Assembly (NCBI GenBank): GCA_012931725.1
Contig: CM022948.1
Span: 69,170,444 to 69,234,443, forward strand
Length of the DNA: 64,000 nucleotides
Direction: 5' to 3'
From: Litsea cubeba
Taxonomy: Eukaryota; Streptophyta; Magnoliopsida; Laurales; Lauraceae
Below the pieces are notes generated by a model, which ran no database searches, had not been told where the DNA came from, and saw only the letters and a list, made by a program, of their open reading frames with translations. Shown one piece after another: positions 47,501 through 58,400 of this stretch (within the stretch, counting starts at the first letter, position 1; each line of letters starts with the position of its first letter). The translations under genes and the position numbers were made by a program.

Positions 47501-50500
47501 AGAAAACCCGGACAACTTCTAAAATAGCCAATACTTCCGTCTCATTAGATTCTTTGACATCCACAATCCACACGTCTTCAAAACATAATAGACTTTTAAA
47601 ATCACAAATCACATGACCAATACCTGCTAGAAGACCTTACCCTTTGCCACTCTTATCAACATTAAACTTCAAATCACCGAGTGGAGGAAGATGCCATTGT
47701 GCCTTCACAATCTCCTTCTCTGGGCCACATCTCGCGGATGCTTCCCAATTATGTAAGATATTGTCCAAAAAAAATATTTTCAAATTCTTTCCTAAAAGAA
47801 AACCAGTTCTCAGAACCATCGCCTCTAGGATGGCTTAAGAAGATAGAGAAGATCCCTTAAAGATATGATTCATTTCTTTATTTCCAAAGTGACCAAAGAA
47901 CAACAAACGGGATAATCCTCCATAAAATCAAACAACAACCATGAAAGGAAGCTACTCTCCAAGCATCAAACAAAGCTTCTAATTCTTTGATAGGCACCAT
48001 CAACACCAAACTTTTGGAATAAACGATACCAAATGAAGGAAGAAACAGCACAATGTAAAACCAAATGCATAATCGACTATGATTCCCTCCCACATAAAGA
48101 ACAGGTGTTAGAAATGTTGTTTGCGAAGATGCCTTTCCTTCTTAGATTGTCCACCCTAGAAATCTTTTCAGCCACCACCAACCAACAAATCAACTGAAAG
48201 ACTCCACTCGGGAGGAGCCCAACCCATCCAGACAAGTGCCCATGGAGGTCTAGCCATCTAGTGTCATGTGATCCGCTCCAAAAAAAAAAAAAAACAGAAA
48301 AAAAATCCTCAACCCACCCCCGGAAGGGGAAAAAAACCTACTGACTCTTTCTATATGAGACCAGTTCATTATGAGGCCGATCGGCAGGCTATCCTTGTGA
48401 GAATTTCTTAAAACCAATTATCAAGGTGGGGAGCAAGAACTGGATTTCAAAATTAAATGTCATTATCTCGCAGATTACGGAAAATGTTCAGCAAGAATAT
48501 CAACATGAATAGTGACTTTTGCATAGCGCATACAACCATTTAAAAATTGTTGTGAATATGATGTCAGGGATTTATGCAAACAAAGAAAAGCATAGAAATT
48601 AACCAACAAGAAACACAAGGATTTACGTGGTTTGGCGATGTGCCTACGTCCATGGGTGAGATCAAGGTTTTACTATCTTTTGAAAAAAATAGAATTACAA
48701 CTTACAAACCTATCTTAGCATTTTTTTCACCTCTCACAGGCTCTGATTGAAATAATGAAACCCCTTAACAAGAATCTCAATGGCATATAAAGATTACATC
48801 AATCCCATAATACCCCCAATTGGAGACTGGTGTATAGTATGTCCCGGACAAACAGTCCATGTTACTGCCAATCCAAACGAGAATTTGAGATATCGTAAAC
48901 AAATAACTTGAAAGAATTGGAAATTACTTACATAAGTAATGTCAAAGAGTTCCAGATCTACATCTTTTGGCCTAACACGGCCTAAAGCTCTATGGAAAAA
49001 TATAGTGTGTAGTATGCCTGCAACAAGTTTAGCACCTTGGTTGGATCATTTAAACAAACATGAAATCCAAAAAATTCAACAAGAAGATAATACTTGAGTG
49101 AAAAAAACAAAATCCAAGCAACATCATAGAGCAGCAATCAAAAAACAATATGCTACTAAAAAACCGCATTTCTTCAATTTTAGAAGAGGCAGCAGTCATT
49201 TGTTTACATACTATTGGATAGTAGTGGGTGTAGATTTGATCAACAGGACAGTTGCAACACTGTCGTTTCCCTTTCTACAACTCCAAATTGTCAATACCTA
49301 ATGAGCATGATAACATCCAATCAAACAGATTACAATGGAAAAAAAATCAACAAAGAAATATTCTGATTTAAAGTTTTAATTTAAAAGTTAGGTTCTAATA
49401 TAAAGTAATAAACCTTTATCGCATGAAGAAACTTAATCCCAGTAACTGCACAAATCTAAGAGACAAATTCTATTTAATAAATTACACGATAAATGTTTGA
49501 CAAATTGACCATACATTAGAGGAAAGTGAAAACATAAATTAACTACATGCATTACTCTACGACCATCAAAAATCCAAAATATATTTGCGTGATCAATGAA
49601 ACATTTAAGCTCCTGTGAATAACAAAAGAAAACTATTCTCATACACCATGGCCAATTGTTTCCTTGCTAGGGAAAGAAAAGGAAAAAAATCTTAGTTTTG
49701 ACTTTTGAACAATAGATAGAGGTAATAAGTTCTATAACAGATTTTCAACAATGAAAATAAGTTAAATTACATATTGTCAACAATGAAGGGGAAAATATAT
49801 CTTACAGCGCAGAACTTCCTGGATCTCAAACTGTTCCACCTCCTACAGTTGCAATGACATATAATCAGCACGCATTAAAGTTTAAAAATCAAAATCAATC
49901 AAAATCCTATCAAACATTTTTTTTTTACCAGTAACAGATAAATTATACTGATAATAATAGAACATACACAAATAATACAAAAGATGCCAAAAGAACAAAA
50001 ACAACATAGGTGTAAAAGAACAAAAACAAAATAGGTGTAAGAGTATCATACAATACACTAGTACAGTAATTTACATAACATAAAAAAGTAGTCATATCCA
50101 CCCCTTGGTTAGCCAATTTCCTCAAATAAAAATTAAAACTTCCATGGACCCCCTCCAACAAAGATGCCCAAGAGATAGCATTGGAATATTCACTCACCAA
50201 AATTAGCTGGTCTATGAAAGAATGTGAATAGATCTTTAAAGCCTTGAGAATAGCCAACACCTCCATTTCATTTAGTTCTTTTGATCTCCACATTCTTGGA
50301 GAACATAAATATCATTTCCTATCTTTAATTCCAAAGAACTATAGAAATAACTGTCGGATCTGGCTTGCCTCTAACTACCCAATCTATGTTGAAATTCAAA
50401 TAACCATTTGAAGGGTCCCAAGCTGTAACTCAGATGATTGGGATGTGGGCGTGTGAGTGGGAGCGTGCATATTCAAGTCTCCAATGTAGCAAAAAAACAA

Positions 50501-52286
50501 CCATTTGAAGGTGGAGAACATAATTTGCTTCCTTACTTTGTGGAACCACACTCCATACTAGCTTCCCAATTATGAATAATGTTGTGTAGCTTCAAATTCT
50601 CAAAGTCCATCATTACAACCGACTTCGCATTCTTCAAACTGAGGATAAAAGAACATCTGTAGATAAAGTTGTTCCCTAAAAATTCTTTAATTTCTTTTCT
50701 TTCTAGAAGGACTAAATGATAGCAAAAGAATAATCCTCCAAAGCACTAAGCCACACCCATGCATAGGATACAGCCTCCAAGCTTCTACCATCACAGTCTG
50801 AAATATACCATGCCGCAACACACTTTAAAAATTTATCCCAAAGGTAAGGTGGTTGCTCCTTCCTATGTCGACAAATATCAGAAATGTTCTCAGAAGTGCA
50901 CCTTCCTTCTAAGATTATCCATCGTAGACACCTTGCCAACTACCACAAACCAACAGACTTGGAAGGGTCACAGAGGGATGATAGCATTCCATCTAGGTTA
51001 TCTAGGGAGATGATATCCATAGCCGACCGAACGGCTTACATTGACAACATGTTATTCACATCTATGAACATGGGTATGAGGAAATCAAAACGGAAATTCT
51101 TGGTTACTGAAGATCTCATCATCATCATGATCATCAACATAATAGCCGTATCTCATCTATGTTGAGTGGGATAGTTCTCATAACAGAATTCATATTCATG
51201 TATGGCAAGTTTTTATAACCAATTGTCAATCTAACACAAACCTCCTCTACCCAAGCTTGGGACAGGCACACAATGAACACAGTGTGGAGTTGAATATCTA
51301 CAATTAATAACTTCTGTTATATAAAAAGGAAAAAAAAAGCCTACAAAAAAATCTACATATGCAGCCAATACGCATAAATTGTGGACTAAATCAACCTTTA
51401 GGTTGTTAGTTCAAACTTCAATGTACATTCCTGATCTTGCTAGTCCTAGTAGGATCGATACCGGATCTGTTCCGAATATCTGTATATGTTCCTACAGTTC
51501 TGGACCATATGAACTCACTTTGAATGCTTGCATTACTAGGTGATTGTCCAAGCCCAAGGGCTCCCAGCTCCCTTAAATAAGCAATCCTGAGGAGTCAGGC
51601 TTTCTTTAGAAGTCCAACCCACCAAGAGTCCCTCATCACTTGACTATAATGGAGAATATGCCACATGAGTCAAATGCCAATCTAAAACTCTCTAACAAGA
51701 CTTTGATCCCAATCCAAACTCCGCTAGGGCGACGGATAAAGACTTTAGGCAGGCGATTCACTTTGGTGTTTACCAACTACTTAATCCAACGCGGGTCCCA
51801 TGGCCGGCGGGCCACACGATTTCTAACATATCTTTCTAAAGAAAGATAACTTGCAAGGACCATGTTTCAGTTATCTAAACCCTTCATCCTATAAGCCACA
51901 ACACAAATAGAAGACACCAAGCACTCAAGATCTCACCTTCCACATGTTACATGTGGACCAAGAAAGCCTATATTGGTCTCCTAATCATCTACACACAAGC
52001 CATTCACCAACTTGTTAATATTGTCCATCCAGTGGATATCCAACCAAATACAATCCATCCTCAGTGAGGTCCATTAGAAAGATTAAATTAATAGAAGATG
52101 AACCAGTTACCATTCTGATGCCACTTCTTTACAATACCATAGCCATGATACACTCAAAGTAAATCATGAAGACCTTACACATGCATACAAAAATCAAATC
52201 AATCAAAAAACAACAACAACAACAACAACTAGTCAACTACAACAGAGCTTTACCAATTCCTTAAGCCGGCAAACTTCACAATTCAT
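38596..52286 (-). CDS. ATG101: Autophagy-related protein 101, 7 exons
   Basis: Exons (minus strand): 52286-52254, 49842-49806, 49017-48932, 45686-45591, 44361-44199, 44117-43949 and 38656-38596. Introns are 2411, 788, 3245, 1229, 81 and 5292 bp. All junctions are GT-AG and phases agree, giving 214 residues, the usual length. Readable landmarks in order: MNCEVCRLKEL; EVEQFEIQEVLRC; ILHTIFFHRALGRVRPKDVD, ELFDITY; VQCGDADLEKKIEEKIDQFI; ICLSFYEVKGKQ with ERLYWEQWYINLNV; IELQRSVRHATLEASLRDVL with FVNEKKDHIPP; and a C-terminus FSMDMFKKMPTMLG. ATG101 is a HORMA-domain protein that pairs with ATG13 in the ATG1 kinase complex and starts autophagosome formation in the cytosol. No coding lesion was seen despite intronic transposons. 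Confidence 0.96.
39500..40230 (-). pseudogene. Possible L1-type LINE remnant in ATG101 intron 6
   Basis: Minus-strand frames contain KMAAEVAIFEGDSFPVGETV, similar to the EGDSFSVIQW region of L1 RNase H at 30.8 kb, and NFDGVLCELAL-like sequence upstream. Stops and frameshifts are common. Weakly supported. Confidence 0.35.
40780..42611 (+). mobile_element. Internally deleted Gypsy-like LTR retrotransposon in ATG101 intron 6
   Basis: Two direct repeats (40780-41206 and 42243-42611) start TGATGTAGAATAGA and TGATGCAGAATAGA, and both end CATCA. The second is preceded by a polypurine tract (GCCGGGGAGAA). Flanks are CTATC (40775-40779) and CTATA (42612-42616), a 4-of-5 target duplication. The inside keeps only a gag scrap: LRQGDLIVIEYSEKLSKAA, then DDDEEHDLTSFLRGLRPDIS and EAIRVEHMLK. 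No pol. The first about 265 bp of the two LTRs align well, but their 3' parts (after TTTTCCCTTTGAG) do not. Confidence 0.8.
42950..43720 (-). pseudogene. Possible L1-type RNase H remnant in ATG101 intron 6
   Basis: The minus strand reads LLWRVRDCGLPSS, then NLTVEEDSKNVIKCVQRRG and KYHGG, which resembles the C-terminal half of plant L1 RNase H. Frames are broken. Low-moderate support. Confidence 0.4.
46680..47083 (-). pseudogene. L1-type LINE 3' remnant in ATG101 intron 3
   Basis: The minus strand reads VVFWHVGQEANGLAGVQDFS (RNase H end; other copies read HREANALAD) and then a typical C-rich LINE tail with YLSTKRKMKK. Severely 5'-truncated. Confidence 0.55.
47221..47334. repeat. Almost perfect tandem duplication, 57-bp unit
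   Basis: Unit beginning AAAATAAATCTATGAAATAA repeats once with a 57-bp period, and about 54 bases are identical between copies. Very recent, or a sequencing/assembly slip. In ATG101 intron 3. Confidence 0.95.
47490..48300 (-). pseudogene. L1-type LINE remnant (zf-RVT to RNase H) in ATG101 intron 3
   Basis: The minus strand has FANNISNTCS, GGNHSRLCIWFYIVLFLPSF, ELEALFDAWRVASFHGCC, LILWRIIPFVVLWSLWK, then QWHLPPLGDLKFNVD and KESNETEVLAILEVVRVFS. The order equals zf-RVT followed by RNase H of plant L1 elements. Multiple stops. Confidence 0.75.
49943..50950 (-). pseudogene. L1-type LINE remnant in ATG101 intron 1, with SINE inserted
   Basis: The minus strand reads GRCTSENISDICRH (zf-RVT start), SDCDGRSLEAVSYAW, and later SKELNEMEVLAILKALKIYS and GSFNFYLRKLANQGVDM (RNase H). 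It parallels the copy at 47.5-48.3 kb. An 84-bp SINE splits it at 50415-50498. Confidence 0.7.
50415..50498 (+). mobile_element. 84-bp tRNA-derived SINE with 13-bp target duplication
   Basis: A-box-like GTAACTCAGATGATTGGG, B-box-like ATTCAAGTCTCC about 45 bp later, and a short A7 tail. A perfect 13-bp duplication, AACCATTTGAAGG, flanks it at 50402-50414 and 50499-50511. It is little more than a tRNA head plus tail. Inserted in a LINE remnant inside ATG101 intron 1. Confidence 0.88.
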
Positions 52287-52660
52287 CGTAACAAGAACAA
52301 AATCAACTTCCCACAGTAATTTTCCCTTCAGAGCCTGCAGAAAGAATCCAGAAAGCAATTCAAGAATCAAAACAGAAACTCAAAAGCTTAAAGATCGAAA
52401 CTTCAACGTCGATTCGAAGCACTGATCAGTTACTAACGAGCTTTCGATCTGAGAGAAAAGGAAAGTCGAGAAAACCCTAGTTTTACTGATAGTCGGTGAA
52501 GCAAAAGAGAAATCGAGAGGAGTGAGACGAAGCAGCAAAATTAAAAAGGTTTCTTTTTTAGCACTTGTGTTTCAATTCAATGTGTAACTTCTGAGTGGCT
52601 TCCGATACGAGAATAGCGCGAATCAGAGAGCGGGAGCAGGGGTCATGTTAAGTAAGTAAA
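52287..52660 (-). promoter_or_regulatory. Leader and proximal promoter region of ATG101
   Basis: Directly upstream of the ATG101 start codon on the minus strand. No TATA box can be named with confidence, as expected for a housekeeping gene. Confidence 0.4.
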
Positions 52661-52808
52661 GATTTGATGGGTCCCATTCTGCATATAGGTGGGGACCATG
52701 ATCAACACTTATAACTTAAGACTGTCAATTTGGCCTTGAGATAAGGGGGCCGCCCGGCCCCGCACTTTGAAAACCCTTAAAACGAGGGCTCGTGGAAAAT
52801 TCCTAATA

Positions 52809-52960
52809 TTTTTTTTTCTTTTTTTAATTATTACAGAGGGTGTCACAATCCTTTGGGCCAGACTAATCCCTACAGCCAAGGGGGGCGGGTAAATCCCCTG
52901 TTAGTCCCTGTGTGGTAGCACAGTTTTGAATCCGTGGTCTTAGGCCGACTGAGCTAAGAT
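52809..52960 (-). mobile_element. Possible SINE remnant
   Basis: The minus strand has an A-box-like TTAGCTCAGTCGG at 52957-52945, a B-box-like GGATTCAAAAC 25 bp downstream, and an A-rich tail (T-run at 52809-52826 on plus). The box spacing is shorter than in a tRNA, and no target duplication was found. Confidence 0.35.
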
Positions 52961-54885
52961 TGAATTTGGACAATTTTGAGCAGGCTTGATATTTTACGAC
53001 CAAGTTTAGATAGTATTAGCGCAGCCTGGCCTTGACCAAGATAAGGGCCTAGATAGTGCAGGGTTCCTAAGAGTATTGGCGTGTTTAGACCCAGCCCTAT
53101 ATATAATGAGGGTAGGATAGGGACAACTCCAAGCCGTGCCCTTTGACAGCCCTATTTATAACTGATTTGACTGATGTTGATGAGTTGGTTTTCTTTAGGA
53201 AGGAAGATCAAAGCCATTAAAATTTTGGGTCTTTTTGGCAGGTATTGGACCTTCTCATACAAGGAAAATTTAAACAAATCGGTCCGCAGGAAACATTTGA
53301 AAACAGGATGATGACACCACAGTTAGGTTGATAATTGCATCTAATAAACTTGATCAAAATCAGAAAGTATAATAAAATTGCATGGGCCTGTGAGTGGAGT
53401 GAAATCTTTCTTGCTAATAGAAGAATGTGGGATAGTGATCTTTAACGGTTTGGATTTCGATGGTGGGCCCTACTAATGAACATAGCTATGGAATTCCAAA
53501 AACTGCCTTGAAAACCCAGACTCCATTCATCAGAATTCAGAGCCCAACTTGATTAGGCAATCAATGACTTTAAAGAAATTAATAATAATAAAAATCTTAA
53601 AAATGCTGCACAGATGATCATTAAAAAAAAGTGAAAAACTTTTGGTTGTTCACAGGGGACAGAAGGGTTGATATCTTGGATAAGGTTGTGTTTGATACTT
53701 TCACAGGGTGGTTGGGTGAGTTATGGTGTGTGCCCTTTTTGTAGTTCTGTATTTTCTTGATAGAAGATTTGCTTTGGAATAAACAAAAGGACTGGAGATT
53801 TGGACTTTGGGTTCAGTTCTTACGGTCAACTTAGAAAAGTTAACAAAGTGGGTGAACCCTCCCTGTCCAAGACATTATACTATATTAAGTTGAAGGGTTT
53901 TCAATTTAGTTTGGACCTTCTGCTCTGATTTTGACCGTCAGTTATTTCCTCTTCCCTTATCTCTTGTAAGGGCCCATTTCTTATCCCATGTAATAAACTA
54001 CTCATCTCATCCCATATAACTACCCATGTAACTACTCATCTCATTTAACTACCCATGTCTCTTGTAACTTTCCCGTTTTTCCTTTTTTCGTTTATGCAAA
54101 AGTGCCTTTATACTCCATCTCTTGTTCCCATTTCTACATATTCTTTCTTTCTTTTTTTTTTCACTTCTCCTATTTGATTTCTACTCTACCTCTCTCAATT
54201 ACGAAAATAGATATGGTCATATATATTCTTCTTTTATTTTCTTTCAAAAAATTTACTGTTGTGCATTGTATTTGGGCCACCACTCAAGCCGATAATTATT
54301 TTTCAATTGCATGAATATTTTGTTTGAATTGTATGTGCAGACTCGTGGTCAGCACGGGTTTTTGTGCTAGTGATTCATTAGATGAGCATGAGACCCCCCA
54401 TAATTTCATCAATTAGGTGAGTTGAGCCACCTTGATTGCATTATTTGAATGAAAGCGGGTCTGCCTTGATCCATCATTACTTAAGTGAGTCCATCATAAT
54501 TGCATCATTTGTAAGCAACAGTTCTAAATTACAAAGGACAATAAGAGGGTAAGGGGTCCAACATTTGGACTTGTTTTTTATTTGGGTGTGAGCCCAAATG
54601 CCCAACTCCTAATTGTATTCTATGTATATTAACCAACTTATATAAGCAGGAAAAGAGTAAAATAAGGAAAGTCCCCTGCTGTGAGATTATTCATATCTCA
54701 AGAAACTCAAGACTTTCAAAGTATAAAATCTCATTGCCAACCCATTGTTACAAGGCACCTACTTGGTCATTAGCAAAACCAGTGTTTGATCAGTGATGGA
54801 AGAAAAAGTTTGCAGGTCCAGGGGCAAGTGGGACGTGCAAGAAAAAAAATTAGAAGTAGATAAATAAAAGCCAATCCTTGATTTC
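52961..54885. other. Intergenic between ATG101 and the Gypsy element
   Basis: The repeat of the 2700-2825 type occurs at about 53030-53160. Nothing else recognised. Confidence 0.45.
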
Positions 54886-55390
54886 TGATGAGTCAAGCCC
54901 AGTCCGGATCGCGATAATGAGTCAGGTTCAAGTAACCCGGTCCGTCTAGGATCGTGGGTCAGGCCAGGACAGCCCCGTTGAGATCCGGGTTTCGTTAAAC
55001 GAAGCCTCGTCATCGCAGACTCCAAGTAATCGAGACGAAGTCCTCCCCTAACCTGAATTTATCCAGTCTCGCGGAGAGGATCTCACCTGCCTTCCACCTG
55101 GCTCGATCCTCAAGGACACGTCTGATGCTCCAAAGAGACGTTGAACCAATTGCATCCCCACCTGGTGGGAAAGAGTTATAAATAGAGCCCTCTCATCACT
55201 TGAGAGGGGATGGTTTTTTCTCTACTTTCACATATTTGTAACCCTCGACATCAATCAAGGATCACCCTTTTGAAGTGGACGTAGGTCACGATTGACCGAA
55301 CCACTATAAATCTCTCATTTCTCTTCATTTATTGCTTGGCATTAATCATCTTGACCGGTGGTGTCCGAATCCCTGTTTTTGGCATCATCA
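54886..55390 (+). repeat. 5' LTR of the Tat element
   Basis: TGATGAGTCA to GGCATCATCA, 505 bp, followed at once by a primer-binding site. TATAAATAG at 55177-55185 is the likely promoter of the genomic RNA. The candidate target flank is ATTTC at 54881-54885; the right one is outside the window. Shares many blocks with the solo LTR at 7261-7808. Confidence 0.93.
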
Positions 55391-55393
55391 GTT

Positions 55394-55412
55394 TGGCGCC
55401 GTCTGTGGGAAA
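55394..55412 (+). promoter_or_regulatory. tRNA primer-binding site
   Basis: TGGCGCCGTCTGTGGGAA lies four bases after the LTR. It starts with TGG, complementary to a tRNA CCA end, and this TGGCGCCGTCTGTGGG form is common in plant Gypsy elements. I do not assign the primer tRNA. Confidence 0.8.
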
Positions 55413-55442
55413 CGAAAAAATTCAAACCCCTTTGTTAGAATC

Positions 55443-58400
55443 ATGGTGATCAGCACGAGGTCTGGAAGACGAGAGGATAACCCTGGCCTAACTACGGGTC
55501 CGGGCCCTAACGCTCAGCCTAACTCTCCCAGACAGGGAGAGAACGGTCCTCCACCGGGTAATCCTGTCCCGATTACCCCCGCTCCTAGTCCCTCTCCACA
55601 GCAGATGATGGAGACCATGCAGCAGCTGGTGACTCAAAACCAGCAAATCCTCCAGCTTATGCTCGCAGGGCAAGGAGGAGCACCATTCGGTGGGATACAG
55701 CAGCAGGAGGCGACGCGCTCGCGGGGCCCGACCGCTCCGCGAAACGGAGCGCCTCACCCGGGCGCCCATCCCCTGGGCGCCCAGGCAAGAGGTCTTCCTA
55801 TGGGCGCCCAGCCCAATCTCCCTCACCCGGGCGCCCATCCCCTGGGCGCCCAGGCAAGAGGACTTCCTGTGGGCGCCCAGCCCAATCTCCATCACCTGGG
55901 CGCCCATCCCTATGGCGCCCATCCCTATGGCGCCCAGGGTCGAGGAGTTTCCCCGATGACTCAGTTCCATCGCGCCCAGGATGCCTCTGCCGGAGCTCCC
56001 TTGGACCCCCCACCTGGCCCGAGCCTGGCTGGTCCACAAGGTCACGCTTATTATGCGGTGCCTCCACCTCCGGGTGGAGCCCAGTTTGCAGAACCTGCGG
56101 CTGATGATCCCCACTTCCAAGAAGGGGAAAGTAAAAATAATACAGTGGAGGAGGAAAGCAATCTCCCTGGTCCTTCCATAGAACCCTATAATCAATGGGA
56201 GGAAAAATTTAAGGAGATGCAGAATCAAATCGGGGACGTCTTCGATGCAGTGAGGGCGCAGGCCCCAGAGACGGTAGATTATCTCGTCAGACGAACGAAC
56301 ACCCCGTTCAAGTCTGATGTAGTAAACTACCCACTTCCTCCAAGGTTCAAAATGCCGTCTATGGAGACCTTCGATGGAAGGAAGGATCCACTGGATCACC
56401 TGGAAACCTACAAGACTGTGATGCAGTTGCACAATATCGCTGATGAGATCATGTGCAGAGCATTCCCGACTACACTGAAGGGCTCCGCCCGACAGTGGTT
56501 TTCCAATCTCGCCCCAGCTTCCATCGCCACCTTCGAAGAACTAAGCAGGTCCTTCGTGTCACACTTCATTGGAGGACGCCGCCATCAAAAGCCACCCACA
56601 CACCTGCTGACTGTAAAGCAGGACAGTAATGAGAGCCTCAGGGCATACCTCACTCGTTTTAACGAGGAGGTACTTCAGGTGGAAGAACCCAATGACAAGG
56701 TAACCATGACTGCTTTCTTGGGAGGCCTCCGTTCATCGGGTTTCTACTTCTCGGTAATGAAGCGCCCACCGAAGAACATGACGGAGCTATTGGCGAAAGC
56801 CCAGAAGTATATGAATGCGGAGGACGCTACTAGGGCCAGGCGGGGCGAGTCCTCCAGAGTGGCAGATAAAGGAAAACATGATAGAGACGACAAGAAGGAG
56901 CCCAGCAGTAAGCGGAGCAGAACCGAGAGGGTACCTGCCAGGGACCGACTCGGTCCTGCCCCCCCGAGAGATCGACCCTTCCCTGCTCCGCAGAGAAATC
57001 AACAAGCTTTCACAGCTCTCAATGCTGCAGTAGGGCACATTCTACTGGAAATTCAAGATGATCCCGCAGTAAAATGGCCGGGAAAGATGAAAGCTCCAGC
57101 AAATCGCAGGAATATGACCAAATACTGTCGCTTCCACCGCGATCACGGTCATGACACTGACGATTGCTTCGACCTCAAGAGGCAGATTGAAGATCTTATC
57201 CAGCGGGGACACCTGCGCCAGTATGTTGCCGGTAGGGGTCAGGCGCCGCCACAGCCTCACAATGTCGAAAATCAGCACCCTATTGGAGAAATTCGTACTA
57301 TCTCTGGAGGGTCAGCGGAATCATTCTCCGCCATGAAAGCCTACGCCAGAAAGGCGAGGCATCCTGATAAGCCACGACCGTCAAAGGCGTCGAGGCACAG
57401 CACTGATGAGACTATATCCTTCTCGGATAAGGATCTAGAGAACATCCAGCACCCTCATGACGACCCTCTGGTGCTCTCTATGACCGTCGCCAATTTCCAG
57501 GTACATAGGATCTTGGTTGACAGTGGAAGTTCCGCAGATATTTTATTTGTGGAAGCCTATGAGAAGCTGAAGTTAGGTCGAGAGAGATTGCAACCAGTCA
57601 AGTTTCCTCTCATCGGTTTCTCAGGGGAAAAGGTGTTTCCTTTGGGGGCCATTACGTTACCAGTCACGGCCGGAACAGCCCCCCGAACCTCCACCACAAT
57701 GGTCAATTTCCTGGTGATAGATTGTCCATCAGCGTACAACATCATCCTGGGACGGCCCACCCTTAACTCCTTGAGAGCCGTCCCTTCCACATATCATCTC
57801 ATCCTCCGCTTCCCAACCCCGAATGGAGTAGGGGAGGTAAGAGGAGATCAAGTAGCAGCAAGAGAATGCTACGTCACCTCGATGAAGGCCAAGATGACGC
57901 AGGAGGCGCTGCAAGTGGAAGTCTTGGACCCAAGAGATGAGTCTACCACAGAAAGAGGGGAGCCAGTTGAAAAACTCACCCCTATAATCCTGCATGAGGA
58001 GCATCCAGAGAGGAAGGTGTATATTGGCTCTTCACTCCCGAGAGCCCTGGTTGGCCGATTGACAGATTTTTTGAGGGATAATATGGGCATATTCGCGTGG
58101 TCACATGCTGATCTGGAAGGGATAGACCCAGCCGTCACCACCCATCGCCTCAATGTCAGCCCTCTCCACAAACCTGTTCGGCAAAGGTTAAGGGGCGCCT
58201 CCACTGAAAGGGCCCAAGCAATAGAAAAGGAAGTGGGAAAGCTGATTGATACCGGGGCAGTCAGAGAAGTCGCGTACCCTGAATGGCTCTCCAATGTGGT
58301 GATGGTGGCCAAAGCGAATGGGAAGTGGCGCCTCTGCGTAGACTTCAGCGAACTTAACAAGGCATGCCCGAAGGATAGCTACCCGTTGCCCAGGATCGAC

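Noticed and set aside
52809..52960. tRNA gene on the minus strand
   Set aside because: The box spacing is too short for a tRNA and a poly(A)-like tail follows.
55488..56432. 314-codon minus-strand ORF
   Set aside because: Shadow of gag: repeats and codon bias of the sense frame keep the antisense frame open, and it has no motif of its own.
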